NCBI GenBank assembly: GCA_963698535.1
Contig: CAVORD010000001.1
Coordinates: forward strand, 682,001-746,000
Length of the DNA: 64,000 bases
Direction of reading: 5' to 3'
Origin: CAVORD01 sp963698535
GTDB lineage: Bacteria; Bacteroidota; Bacteroidia; Bacteroidales; VadinHA17
Part shown: positions 18,878-28,158 of the stretch, in pieces
Numbering within the stretch: the stretch's first letter is position 1
Layout of the letters: every line of letters starts with the position of its first letter
The notes under the pieces: generated by a model
What the model was told of the DNA's origin: nothing
Database searches by the model: none
What the model saw: only the letters and a program-made list of their open reading frames with translations
Position numbers and translations under genes: made by a program

Positions 18878-20666
18878 ATGGAGGAATTTATCCGGAAGCA
18901 GGTTATTGATGCACTTTTTGCCATTTACTCGGCTAATGTTGATGATAGCCTTATTCAGGTCCAGGAGACGAGAAAGGAATTTGAAGGAGAACTAACAATC
19001 GTGGTATTTCCACTTCTAAGGTTCACAGGTAAGTCACCTGAAGCAACAGGAGCGGAGATAGGTGATTATCTCAGGAATAGTTCTCAGGTAATAACAGGTT
19101 ATAATGTTGTTAAGGGCTTCCTGAATCTGACTCTTGTTCAATCATACTGGCTTAAAGCACTTTATCCACTTAAGGAATGTATCGGATATTGGTTTAAACC
19201 CGGGTGCGAATGGCGATCCTTTGGTTGTTGTTGAGTACTCTTCGCCCAATACAAACAAGCCACTTCATCTGGGTCATATCAGAAACAACCTGCTTGGATT
19301 TTCTCTTTCAAGGATATTATCAAACTCTGGCAACAGAGTGATAAGGACAAATATTGTTAACGACAGGGGGATCCATATTTGCAAATCGATGCTTGCCTGG
19401 TCGAAATTTGGAGAAGGGGAGACTCCTCAGACAAGTGGTCTGAAAGGTGACCACCTGGTAGGTAAATATTATGTTCTCTTCGAAAAGAAGTACAAGGAAC
19501 AGATAGAGAAACTTAAAGCCGATGGCCTCTCTGAGGAAGAAGCTAAGAACAGCGCTGCCCTGATTAAAGAGGCAAGAGAGATGCTATTGAAGTGGGAGGC
19601 TGGTGATCCCAAAACGAGGGAGATATGGCAATTAATGAATGGATGGGTATACGACGGATTTGCAACCACTTACAAGCGCCTCGGGGTTGAGTTTGACTCT
19701 GTATATTATGAATCGGATACTTATCAGGAGGGAAGAAAGATAGCTCTTGATGCAGTAGAAAAAGGCATTCTTACCAAAAGAGAGGATAACTCGGTATGGG
19801 CCGACCTTACGAAGGAAGGTCTTGATGAGAAACTGCTCCTTCGCTCCGATGGAACAGCTGTATATATGACACAGGATCTTGGTACAGCCGTTCAACGATA
19901 TAACGACACTCTGTTCGATCGGCATATCTATGTTGTAGGAAATGAACAGAATTACCATTTTCAGGTACTTGCTCTCATTCTCAAAAAAATGGGATATGAG
20001 TGGGCAGACGGACTGCATCACTTTTCGTACGGAATGGTTGAACTTCCTGAAGGTCGCATGAAATCGAGGGAAGGTACTGTCGTCGATGCCGATGACCTTA
20101 TCTCAGAAATGGAAGATACTGCAAAGTCAATGTCGGAGGAACTGGGGAAACTTCACGATTTTTCTGATGAGGAGAAGAATGATATCTACCGGATAATCGG
20201 ACTGGGAGCACTTAAATATTATATCCTTAAGGTCGATCCAAAAAAAACAATGACCTTCAATCCCGTAGAGTCAGTCGATTTTAACGGGAATACCGGACCA
20301 TTTATTCAATATGCTGCCACCAGGATCAAATCGGTGATCAGGAAGGCCTCTGAAACAGATATTGCAAAAGCATCGTGGAGTCACGATAAAATAACAGCTG
20401 AAAAGGCTGAAATAGCTTTGATAAGAAGAGTACTGAGATTCCCCGGCATAGTAAGTGAGGCTGGCAAGGAACTTAGTCCTGCCCTTATTGCCAATTATTG
20501 TTATGATCTGGCTCGGGAATTCAATCAGTTTTATCATGAATATTCTATACTTAGTGCCGATAGTGACGAAATAAAAGCGTTCAGGGTTGACCTTACAGCG
20601 ATAACCGGTGCAACCCTAGTAAATGGTCTCTTCCTGCTTGGTATAGAGGTCCCTGAAAAAATGTAA
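18878..20666 (+). CDS. argS: Arginine-tRNA ligase, frame interrupted
   Basis: ArgRS charges tRNA-Arg. The first about 100 residues are the additional N-terminal domain (MEEFIRKQVIDALFA). The frame breaks at 19174-19175; removing one G of the GG pair leads into NVSDIGLNPGANGDPLVVVE and the catalytic core with the HIGH-type motif NKPLHLGHIRNN. Later come GRMKSREGTVVDADDLI and the C-terminal anticodon-binding domain (NYCYDLAREFNQFYH). Corrected length is about 595 residues, normal for the family. As argS is essential, the break is probably a sequence error. ffh follows after 20 bases. Confidence 0.94.
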
Positions 20667-20686
20667 TATTAAAATAATCAATAAAG

Positions 20687-22003
20687 ATGTTTGAAAATTT
20701 AACCGACAGGCTGGAGAAATCCTTTAAGATACTTAAAGGACAGGGCAGGATATCGGAAATAAATGTCGCCGAGACATTAAAGGAGGTAAGGAGAGCGTTG
20801 CTTGACGCCGACGTAAATTTCAGGATAGCCAAGCAATTTACCGATTCGGTAAAACAGAAAGCGATAGGTCAGGATGTACTTCATGCTGTTCAGCCTTCTC
20901 AAATGATGGTGAAGATAGTAAGGGATGAACTGGCCGACCTGATGGGCGGTGATAAGTCTGATATTAATATAAAGATCTCACCTTCAGTTATTCTTATATC
21001 GGGCTTGCAGGGCTCAGGAAAAACAACCTTCAGCGGCAAACTGGCCAAATACCTGAAATCCAAGAAGGGCAAGAACCCCATATTGGTAGCCTGCGATGTC
21101 TATCGTCCGGCAGCTATTGAACAGCTAAAGGTACTCGGCTCTCAAATAGGTATACCTGTTTATACAGAAGAGGGAAATATGAACCCGGTGTCAATTGCAA
21201 AAAACGCTATCAGAGAGGCGAAAAAAGCAGGTCACGATCTGATCATTATTGATACTGCCGGTCGTCTTGCGATAGATGAGCAGATGATGGATGAGATAGC
21301 AGCCCTTAAAGATGCGGTTAATCCTCATGAAACGCTTTTTGTAGTCGACTCAATGACGGGCCAGGATGCAGTAAATACTGCACGTGAATTCAATAAAAGG
21401 CTCAATTTCGATGGCGTTGTCCTTACCAAGCTTGATGGTGATACCAGAGGTGGAGCGGCCCTGTCGATCAAATCGGAAGTGGATAAACCTATCAAGTTTA
21501 TCAGCGCAGGGGAGAAGATGGATGCAATTGATGTCTTCTACCCCGACAGAATGGCCGACAGGATACTGGGGATGGGTGATATCGTTTCACTGGTGGAGAA
21601 GGCTCAGGAGCAATTTGATCAGGACGAGGCAAGAAAGATACAGAAGAGGATAGCCAAGGATCAGTTCGATTTCGACGACTTCATCTCACAGATACAGCAG
21701 ATAAAGAAAATGGGTAACGTCAAGGACCTCATGTCAATGATACCCGGTGTTGGTAAAGCTGTCCGCAACCTCGACATAGATGATGATGCTTTTAAGGGTA
21801 TTGAGGCCATTATCAAGAGTATGACACCCCTGGAGAGAAATAATCCCTCGGTTATAAATGGATCAAGAAGGAAGAGAATAGCTGAGGGAAGTGGTACATC
21901 GATACAGGAGGTAAACAGGCTGATAAAACAGTTCGACGAGACCAGAAGGATGATGAAGATGATGGCAAAAGGAGGAAATATTGCTAATTTTATGAAAAGA
22001 TAA
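20687..22003 (+). CDS. ffh: Signal recognition particle protein Ffh
   Basis: Ffh is the GTPase that, with 4.5S RNA, delivers ribosomes making membrane proteins to FtsY. The N domain is followed by G1 (GLQGSGKTT, about residues 105-113), DTAGR, and G4 TKLDGDTRGG. The C-terminal M domain contains a Met-rich stretch (MMKMMAKGGNIANFMKR) that binds signal peptides. It is 438 residues, close to the family norm, and lies between argS and folD on the same strand. Confidence 0.97.
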   Translation: MFENLTDRLEKSFKILKGQGRISEINVAETLKEVRRALLDADVNFRIAKQFTDSVKQKAIGQDVLHAVQPSQMMVKIVRDELADLMGGDKSDINIKISPSVILISGLQGSGKTTFSGKLAKYLKSKKGKNPILVACDVYRPAAIEQLKVLGSQIGIPVYTEEGNMNPVSIAKNAIREAKKAGHDLIIIDTAGRLAIDEQMMDEIAALKDAVNPHETLFVVDSMTGQDAVNTAREFNKRLNFDGVVLTKLDGDTRGGAALSIKSEVDKPIKFISAGEKMDAIDVFYPDRMADRILGMGDIVSLVEKAQEQFDQDEARKIQKRIAKDQFDFDDFISQIQQIKKMGNVKDLMSMIPGVGKAVRNLDIDDDAFKGIEAIIKSMTPLERNNPSVINGSRRKRIAEGSGTSIQEVNRLIKQFDETRRMMKMMAKGGNIANFMKR

Positions 22004-22013
22004 AATAGAAACT

Positions 22014-22886
22014 ATGTACAAAATAATTGATGGAAAAGAGATCTCCGGTAAAATCAAGGAAGAGATTGCCGCGAAAGTTGAAATAATAAAAAAAGAGGGT
22101 GGGAAAATCCCCCATCTGGCTGCAGTCCTTGTTGGTAACGATGGTGGCAGCGAAACGTATGTCGCTCATAAGGTCAAAGCATGCACCGAGGTCGGATTCA
22201 AGTCAACACTGGTAAGGATGGATACCTCCACCACCAGAGAAGAGCTTCTGGCTAAAGTAAATGAACTTAATAATGACCCCGACATCGATGGCTTTATTGT
22301 TCAGCTTCCTTTGCCATCTCATCTATCTGAAGATGAAGTTATTGAAGCAGTTCATCCCGACAAGGACGTCGATGGCTTTCACCCTGTAAATACCGGCAGA
22401 ATGACGGTTGGTCTTCCCTGTTTTGTTCCGGCTACACCTTTCGGGATTATTGAGCTTCTTAAGAGATATAAAATTGAAACCAGCGGTAAGCATTGTGTGG
22501 TTATAGGGAGAAGTAATATTGTAGGCCGACCGGTAAGTATCCTGATGTCGCAGAAAGGTGTCGATGCAACGGTAACAGTTGTACACAGCCGTACTAAAAA
22601 TCTTGCCGAGGTGGTAAGAAGTGCCGATATTATTATAGCAGCTATTGGATCACCAGGATTCGTTAAGGCTGATATGGTTAAGGAGGGAGCAGTAGTTATT
22701 GATGTAGGTACAACAAGGGTCGATGCCCCCGATACTAAATCCGGCTGGAGACTAAAAGGCGATGTGGATTTTGAGCATGTAGCTGAAAAATGTTCCTATA
22801 TTACTCCTGTACCGGGCGGTGTTGGTCCGATGACAATTGTTTCTCTGCTGGGCAATACTTTGCTTGCAGCGAGCAGAAGAAAATAG
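22014..22886 (+). CDS. folD: Bifunctional methylene-THF dehydrogenase/methenyl-THF cyclohydrolase
   Basis: FolD interconverts 5,10-methylene- and 10-formyl-tetrahydrofolate for one-carbon supply. Diagnostic segments: GNDGGSETYVAHKVKACTEV with the catalytic Lys, GFIVQLPLPSHL, DVDGFHPVNTGRM, the NADP fold in VVIGRSNIVGRPV, and TPVPGGVGPMTI at the C-terminus. At 290 residues it is normal. It starts ten bases after ffh and ends before a bidirectional hairpin shared with the convergent PD40 gene. Confidence 0.97.
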   Translation: MYKIIDGKEISGKIKEEIAAKVEIIKKEGGKIPHLAAVLVGNDGGSETYVAHKVKACTEVGFKSTLVRMDTSTTREELLAKVNELNNDPDIDGFIVQLPLPSHLSEDEVIEAVHPDKDVDGFHPVNTGRMTVGLPCFVPATPFGIIELLKRYKIETSGKHCVVIGRSNIVGRPVSILMSQKGVDATVTVVHSRTKNLAEVVRSADIIIAAIGSPGFVKADMVKEGAVVIDVGTTRVDAPDTKSGWRLKGDVDFEHVAEKCSYITPVPGGVGPMTIVSLLGNTLLAASRRK

Positions 22887-22906
22887 AGACTTTCTTTTAA
22901 TATATG

Positions 22907-22941
22907 GCCCTGCAGGATAACCTCTTCGCAGGGCTATTTTA
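22907..22941. terminator. Bidirectional terminator between folD and PD40 gene
   Basis: GCCCTGC (22907-22913) pairs with GCAGGGC (22928-22934) and is followed by TATTTTATT; leftward it is followed by ATATTAAAAG. The stem touches the stop codon of the convergent gene. Confidence 0.65.
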
Positions 22942-23962
22942 TTGTTTGGGGTACAACCACCGGCATATCAACGCCTGCCATATAAAGATCAAATCCTCCC
23001 TTTCCGCCAGGTCTGTTTGAACTGAAGATCAAAAAGTGGTTGGTAAATTCGGGGTGTGTACCCAAAATAGGCCTGTATTCATCATAAGGACTGTTTATTT
23101 GTGGTCCGAAATTGACGGGTGCACTCCACTTGCCTCCCTTGAATACCGAGTAGTAAAGATCATACCCGCCTTCACCACCACTGCGGTTGGATGTAAAAAT
23201 AAGGTAGTTCTTGAATACGAACGGACATTTGTCCTCAGCAGGATTCGAAAGGCTGTCGACAACTGTTGCCACAGCAGGGGCTGATATCAGCCAGTCGTGA
23301 ACCTTGGTTTCGGCCGGACGGGTAACATATGAGATCTCATTGTTGCCACTTCGGTCGGATGAAAAATATGCTCTGGTTATTGGAAAGTCAAAGCAAAGAT
23401 ATGAATCATCAGAAGCTGAGTTAATGACGGTAGCATCATACGGACCGTCTATAGCTGGCAGCTGTCCGCCAAAATAGGGAAGATGCTTGATGTATTTAAT
23501 GTCGAGATCACCACCAGTGCTCTCTGTCGTCACAGAGAAAAAGTCGTAACCATCAGAGCTGCTGAAGACGCTGTACGGCCCGTATTCATTGTTTGCTGTA
23601 TTGACAGCTGTAAGAAGGTGTGTATAGAACGGGTCGGTGGTCAATCCGGAGTTAACAAAGAAATCTCCGTTCGTCTGAACAAAAAGAAACTGGAAACCAC
23701 CCTGGGTAATATCAAATGTTCCGCCAGATGTCAAACGGTTGCTGGAGAAGTGGATAATACCACCTGCTCCCAGCATTGGCAGGTTTGAATTGTAATCATC
23801 ATATGCCGAATTAATGTCGGTAATGGCCAGCACAGTATCAGGGAATGTGCCAACAGTATATTTAATATCGCTCCCTTTGGGTTTGCATGAATAGATTATA
23901 GAAATCGCAATAACTAACGAAATCGCAATAGCTCCTTTTATATTGCTAATTAATTTCTTCAT
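22934..23962 (-). CDS. PD40 (WD40-like) beta-propeller lipoprotein
   Basis: A predicted exported lipoprotein of 342 residues: N-terminal MKKLISNIKGAIAISLV, hydrophobic core, and a lipobox ending in a Cys (SIIYSCK). Repeated blades carry the PD40 pattern (IIHFSSNRLTSG, RAYFSSDRSGNNEI, LIFTSNRSGGEGGYDLYY, LIFSSNRPGGKGGFDLYM). Similar repeats occur in TolB-like and OmpA-associated proteins of Bacteroidota. I chose the ATG at 23962 rather than one at 23998 because the -7 box at 23985-23992 lies downstream of the latter and the signal peptide begins at 23962. It is convergent with folD; role unknown beyond a surface or periplasmic location. Confidence 0.82.
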   Translation of the reverse strand: MKKLISNIKGAIAISLVIAISIIYSCKPKGSDIKYTVGTFPDTVLAITDINSAYDDYNSNLPMLGAGGIIHFSSNRLTSGGTFDITQGGFQFLFVQTNGDFFVNSGLTTDPFYTHLLTAVNTANNEYGPYSVFSSSDGYDFFSVTTESTGGDLDIKYIKHLPYFGGQLPAIDGPYDATVINSASDDSYLCFDFPITRAYFSSDRSGNNEISYVTRPAETKVHDWLISAPAVATVVDSLSNPAEDKCPFVFKNYLIFTSNRSGGEGGYDLYYSVFKGGKWSAPVNFGPQINSPYDEYRPILGTHPEFTNHFLIFSSNRPGGKGGFDLYMAGVDMPVVVPQTIK

Positions 23963-23984
23963 CTCTTTTAAAAATATGTTTACA

Positions 23985-23992
23985 CAAATATA
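23985..23992 (-). promoter_or_regulatory. Candidate -7 box for PD40 lipoprotein gene
   Basis: Read leftward this is TATATTTG, a match to TAnnTTTG, 22 bases before the chosen start codon at 23962; it excludes the in-frame ATG at 23998. Confidence 0.55.
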
Positions 23993-24006
23993 ATTCAATA
24001 TAAAAC

Positions 24007-24034
24007 AAAAACCGGGCAGAGAGCCCGGTTTTCA
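24007..24034 (-). terminator. Strong hairpin with no coding gene upstream of it
   Basis: AAAACCGGGC and GCCCGGTTTT form a perfect ten-base stem around AGAGA. It is upstream of both flanking divergent genes, so it cannot terminate either of them. Read leftward it ends in TTTTTGTTTTA, a good U-tract, pointing to a leftward non-coding transcript that ends here. Confidence 0.7.
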
Positions 24035-24240
24035 GAAGGTGGATTTAGGTTAGATTTGGGTAATATAGGGTAAAAATTTATTTCCTTGTTTACATTAACT
24101 ATGATGCTAATATTCCCCTTTCGGTTGCGTGGAAATAAAAAAAATAGAGACATTTTAATCTATGATGCAGATTATAAAGTGTTTATAAAATTTAGAAAAT
24201 GTTAATAATTGGTATTTATACCATTTACCCCCTAGACTAT
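24007..24240 (-). ncRNA. Possible leftward small RNA between PD40 and TPR genes
   Basis: About 230 bases between divergent genes have no ORF but end, leftward, in a strong intrinsic terminator. The leftward strand just before the hairpin has a C/A-rich series (TACCC, CAAATC, AACC, AAATCC) that looks structured or conserved rather than random AT spacer. No confident promoter was found on that strand, so the 5' end is a guess. It could be a 6S-like or other small RNA; identity not established. Confidence 0.35.
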
Positions 24241-24246
24241 TTATGC

Positions 24247-24254
24247 TATTTTTG
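24247..24254 (+). promoter_or_regulatory. Candidate -7 box for TPR-comA-popT-aroE operon
   Basis: TATTTTTG matches TAnnTTTG and is 16 bases before the TPR gene start, giving a very short leader. Confidence 0.55.
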
Positions 24255-24270
24255 TCGGGAGAATTAAATC

Positions 24271-25686
24271 ATGGAAGAAGATAGGTTCGGTTTTGCTTTC
24301 GATGAAGATACCGAAGAGGTAGTCAAGCGATTTGAAAACATGAGAAGAAACAATGAAAATTATTTCTTCGATGTTTCCGAGTTCGAGACTCTCATTGACT
24401 TCTATCTCGACAGTGACAATTCAACCAGGGCAGCAGAAGCAGCACAGATAGCTTCCGACCAGCATCCCTACTCTGTTTCCATTCAACTTAGGAAAGCCCG
24501 GATCATGATCGACAAGGGAAGAGCCGTCGAGGCTTTAAAGATCATCAGGGCAGTGGAAAGTATTGAACCCGGCAATTACGAAGTATATATTGCCAAAGGT
24601 ACAGCATTTGCCATGCTGGGAAATATTACCGGTGCCAGGAAAATGTTCGATTATGCCCTCGAACTTGGTGAGGATGAGCCCGAAAATATACTGTTCAGTA
24701 TAGTATCGGTTCTTCAGAACCTTAACTATTATGAGCAACTCATACCTTATCTGATAAAGCTTGAGGAACTGGAACCCGATTATAACGGGCATGTATACGA
24801 CCTGGCATATGCTTACGACCGAACAGGCAATCTGAAAATGAGTATTGAGTACTACCTTAAATATATTGAGGATGAGCCATTTTCTGACAGTGCCTGGTAT
24901 AATCTCGGTATCATTTACAACAGAACCGAAGAGTACGAAAAGGCATTGGAAGCATACGACTATTCCCTTGCAATTAACCCTCAGAATACCTTCTCAATAT
25001 TCAATAAAGCCAACATCCTCAGCAACATGGGACGATACGAGGAGGCAATAGCCCCATACCATGAGTTCCTTGAATATGAAGATGAAAGCCCCGAAGCCTT
25101 TTCATATCTGGCAGAGTGTTATGAGAAGACCAACGAATATGAATTGTCGCGCAAATATTACCTTGAGACACTTGAACTGGAGCCTACTTTTGCTGAGGCC
25201 TGGTTCGGACTGGGGATACTTGCACTTAAAGCAGGCACCATAAACGAAAGCCAGACTCTCTTCCGGAAGGCCGTTAAACTGGATGACGAAAATCCGGAAT
25301 ACTGGTTCTATCTGGGTAAATCGTACCTCGAATGCAATGAGGTAAAAGAGGCTGTCAGATGTTTCCGGGAATCGCTGCGTATCGATCCGTACTACGATGA
25401 AGTGTGGCTTGAGATAATTAAGATCATATTCAAAAACAATGCAATCGACAAGGCCTTGCAATTCCTTGTTAAGGCACATAAAATAACCGGGGACGTTCCT
25501 GGCATCAACTACATACTCGGTGCTCTCTACCTTCATAACGGACTGGAGGAGGATGCCTGGTATGCTCTCGGCAGAGCATTGAGTGCCGACAAATCCATGC
25601 TTCCTGATTATTCAGAGTTTTACCCTGAGGAGATGCTCTCCCCACGTATCCAGGAGCTCATTAAAGAAAATAGCGAAAATAAATGA
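24271..25686 (+). CDS. Tetratricopeptide-repeat protein
   Basis: A 471-residue soluble protein made almost wholly of TPR units; at least ten are visible (for example AWYNLGIIYNRTEEYEKAL, AFSYLAECYEKTNEYELS, AWFGLGILALKAGTINESQ, YWFYLGKSYLECNEVKEAV). No signal peptide or membrane segment. TPR superhelices bind partner proteins, so an adaptor role is likely, but no partner can be named. Its stop overlaps the comA start by four bases (ATGA), and the next two genes overlap in the same way, so all four should be translationally coupled. Confidence 0.88.
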   Translation: MEEDRFGFAFDEDTEEVVKRFENMRRNNENYFFDVSEFETLIDFYLDSDNSTRAAEAAQIASDQHPYSVSIQLRKARIMIDKGRAVEALKIIRAVESIEPGNYEVYIAKGTAFAMLGNITGARKMFDYALELGEDEPENILFSIVSVLQNLNYYEQLIPYLIKLEELEPDYNGHVYDLAYAYDRTGNLKMSIEYYLKYIEDEPFSDSAWYNLGIIYNRTEEYEKALEAYDYSLAINPQNTFSIFNKANILSNMGRYEEAIAPYHEFLEYEDESPEAFSYLAECYEKTNEYELSRKYYLETLELEPTFAEAWFGLGILALKAGTINESQTLFRKAVKLDDENPEYWFYLGKSYLECNEVKEAVRCFRESLRIDPYYDEVWLEIIKIIFKNNAIDKALQFLVKAHKITGDVPGINYILGALYLHNGLEEDAWYALGRALSADKSMLPDYSEFYPEEMLSPRIQELIKENSENK

Positions 25687-26453
25687 TTACTGACCTTTCT
25701 TTTCTTCCCGAACGTCCTGCCAAGCCAAGGACCAGCGGATTAACAATGGTTATGGACAAGGGCCTGAGCCTGCGTGAGGCAGAAGATTTTATGTCTGTAG
25801 GTAAAGATTATACCGATTTTGTAAAACTTGGTTTTGGAACCGGCATCATTACGCCGGGTGTCGAAAAGAAAATTGAGCTCTACAAGGATAACGGAATGCT
25901 TACATATTTCGGAGGTACTCTCTTTGAAGCATTCGTTGTAAGGAACAGTTTCAAAGACTATATTAAACTAATACAAAAAACAGGTGTTCCCGCCGTGGAG
26001 GTTTCGGATGGTTCATTCGGAATAGAGACAAAAGAGAAATGCAGGTATATAAGGGAGTTATCCTTCTATGCCGTCGTCCTGTCTGAGGTAGGCTCCAAGA
26101 AAAAAGATGTTGTCTTCTCTCCCGACCAATGGGTTGAAATGATGCAGGCAGAGCTTGAAGCCGGTTCATTTAAGGTTATTGCAGAGGCAAGGGAGACGGG
26201 CACTATTGGTATCTATAACGACGACGGATCGGTTAATAGTGAGCTTATTGAAAAACTCTCCAAATATGTCGGCTTCGATAATATTTTGTGGGAAGCCCCT
26301 CAGAAATCGCAGCAGGCATGGTTCATTAAACATTTCGGTGCCAATGTGAACCTTGGCAATATTGCACCTACAGAAATAATTTCGCTTGAATCCCTCAGGC
26401 TTGGTCTGAGAGGAGATACTTTCTTTCAGTTTCTACCGGATCAGTTGAAATGA
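25683..26453 (+). CDS. comA: Phosphosulfolactate synthase-like protein
   Basis: A 256-residue TIM-barrel protein of the ComA family, which adds sulfite to phosphoenolpyruvate to make phosphosulfolactate, the first step of coenzyme M synthesis in methanogens; relatives in Bacillus serve sulfolactate production. Segments seen: RPAKPRTSGLTMVMDKGL at the N-terminus, KLGFGTGIITP, YFGGTLFEAF, VEVSDGSFGI, KVIAEARETGTIGIY, and NLGNIAPTEIISLE. No comB, comC or other coenzyme M genes are nearby, so the product's fate is unclear. Four-base overlaps join it to the TPR gene before and popT after. Confidence 0.88.
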   Translation: MITDLSFLPERPAKPRTSGLTMVMDKGLSLREAEDFMSVGKDYTDFVKLGFGTGIITPGVEKKIELYKDNGMLTYFGGTLFEAFVVRNSFKDYIKLIQKTGVPAVEVSDGSFGIETKEKCRYIRELSFYAVVLSEVGSKKKDVVFSPDQWVEMMQAELEAGSFKVIAEARETGTIGIYNDDGSVNSELIEKLSKYVGFDNILWEAPQKSQQAWFIKHFGANVNLGNIAPTEIISLESLRLGLRGDTFFQFLPDQLK

Positions 26454-27385
26454 GCAGTAAAAGAGATTTCACCGGCTACCTTCTCTTATCTCTACGTGGA
26501 ATAGCCATGGGTGCTGCAGATGTTGTACCAGGTGTCTCAGGAGGTACAATTGCCTTTATCACTGGCATATACGAGGAGCTGGTAGATTCAATAAGAAGCG
26601 TTGATATACAGTCACTTAGACTCGTTTTCCGGGGGCGGTTCAAGGAGTTTTGGCTGCATATTAACGGGAACTTTCTAATTGCCCTTTTCAGTGGGATCCT
26701 GTTAAGTATTTTTACGCTGGCAGGAATTATGGGTTACCTTCTTAAAACTCATCCCGTCTTTGTATGGTCTTTCTTCTTTGGACTTATTCTGGCTTCAGCA
26801 TTCTTCATACTGAGGGATATTAAAAAATTCAACCTACCGGTAATTATCGCCTTTTTTGCAGGGGGATTGGCAGCATGGCTTATAACCAGAGTTGCCCCGG
26901 TAACCACTACCGACGCATACTGGTTTATATTCATCTCAGGAATGATAGGGATTTGTGCCATGATACTGCCGGGAATATCAGGAGCATTCATACTGCTGAT
27001 GCTTGGCAAGTATATTTTTATTATTAATGCGGTTCACGAATTCAATATTCCTGTCCTGATTCTATTTGCAGCAGGTGCTGCAACAGGACTGATCCTCTTC
27101 TCAAGGGTATTATCCTGGCTGTTAACGCGATTCAGAGAGATAGCAATTGGTCTGCTCTCCGGATTTATGATAGGATCACTTGGAAAGGTATGGCCCTGGA
27201 AAGAGGCTATCTCAACCATTATATCTGAAAAGGGAGAATTACTGGTTCTACAGGAAAGAAATGTTCTTCCCTCGCAGTTTGCTAACATCACCGGCCTTGA
27301 CTCACAACTTGCCGGAGCCATATTAATGTTCTTGTTTGGGATAATCCTCCTTATTGCAATTGAACACTTTGGAAATAAGAAATGA
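26450..27385 (+). CDS. popT: DUF368 family undecaprenyl-phosphate translocase
   Basis: A 311-residue inner-membrane protein with about eight to ten hydrophobic segments. The N-terminal signature GIAMGAADVVPGVSGGTIAFITGIYEEL and its inverted repeat partner (GICAMILPGISGAFILLMLG) mark DUF368, a family shown in other bacteria to return undecaprenyl phosphate to the cytoplasmic leaflet for cell-wall synthesis. Overlaps comA and aroE by four bases each. The lipid-recycling role is inferred from the family. Confidence 0.88.
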   Translation: MSSKRDFTGYLLLSLRGIAMGAADVVPGVSGGTIAFITGIYEELVDSIRSVDIQSLRLVFRGRFKEFWLHINGNFLIALFSGILLSIFTLAGIMGYLLKTHPVFVWSFFFGLILASAFFILRDIKKFNLPVIIAFFAGGLAAWLITRVAPVTTTDAYWFIFISGMIGICAMILPGISGAFILLMLGKYIFIINAVHEFNIPVLILFAAGAATGLILFSRVLSWLLTRFREIAIGLLSGFMIGSLGKVWPWKEAISTIISEKGELLVLQERNVLPSQFANITGLDSQLAGAILMFLFGIILLIAIEHFGNKK

Positions 27386-28158
27386 CCTCTCGATTTGGAA
27401 TTATAGGGAATCCGCTTTCACACTCTTTCTCACAAGGCTATTTTAATAATAAGTTCACTGCCGAAGGTATCGAGGATTGCTCTTATCACAAATATGAGAT
27501 CAGGGATCCATCAGAGGTATTGGAACTGCTTGCTGCCGACAACACTATCAAAGGTCTTAATGTAACTATCCCACATAAAGTAAGTATAATAAAGTATCTC
27601 GACCGCTTATCACCGGAAGCAGAGTCGATAGGTGCCGTGAATGTTATAAAAGTTATCAGGGATGGAGAGAATGTTGTTCTTGAGGGATACAACACCGACT
27701 ACTTCGGGTTTAGAACATCATTGCTGAACCTGATAGGCGCAAAGAGACCCGAGGCTCTTATCCTTGGCAATGGAGGTGCTTCCATGGCGGTCAGATCTGC
27801 CCTCGGTAATCTGGGTATCCCATACAATATTGTTAGCAGGAGAGGGGATGAGAATATTATGACATATGAAAGACTTGATCCGGAAATAGTTAAGAGGAGC
27901 AAGCTTATCATCAATACAACACCCCTGGGCATGCATCCGGAGGTCAATACTGCTCCGCCTATCGACTACTCATTGCTTGAAGGCCATATCCTCTTCGACC
28001 TCGTTTACAATCCGGAAGTTACACTTTTCATGAAAAGAGGAGAGGAGAGAGGGTGCGTGGTTTCGAACGGCTACGAGATGTTAATTCTTCAGGCTGAAAA
28101 ATCGTGGGAGATATGGACAACCGACTCATCTACAGATATATATCCTCAGGGTAAATAA
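27382..28158 (+). CDS. aroE: Shikimate dehydrogenase
   Basis: AroE reduces 3-dehydroshikimate to shikimate with NADPH. The 258-residue protein begins FGIIGNPLSHSFSQGYFN, has the substrate-binding NVTIPHKVSIIKYLD with the catalytic Lys, the Rossmann motif LGNGGASMAVRSAL, and NTTPLGMHP. Last gene of the overlapping TPR-comA-popT-aroE operon; its 3' end overlaps the convergent truA gene by 29 bases. Confidence 0.95.
   Translation: MTSRFGIIGNPLSHSFSQGYFNNKFTAEGIEDCSYHKYEIRDPSEVLELLAADNTIKGLNVTIPHKVSIIKYLDRLSPEAESIGAVNVIKVIRDGENVVLEGYNTDYFGFRTSLLNLIGAKRPEALILGNGGASMAVRSALGNLGIPYNIVSRRGDENIMTYERLDPEIVKRSKLIINTTPLGMHPEVNTAPPIDYSLLEGHILFDLVYNPEVTLFMKRGEERGCVVSNGYEMLILQAEKSWEIWTTDSSTDIYPQGK

Noticed and set aside
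24007..24034. Terminator of the PD40 gene
   Set aside because: It lies upstream of that gene's start and promoter, so it cannot end its transcript.
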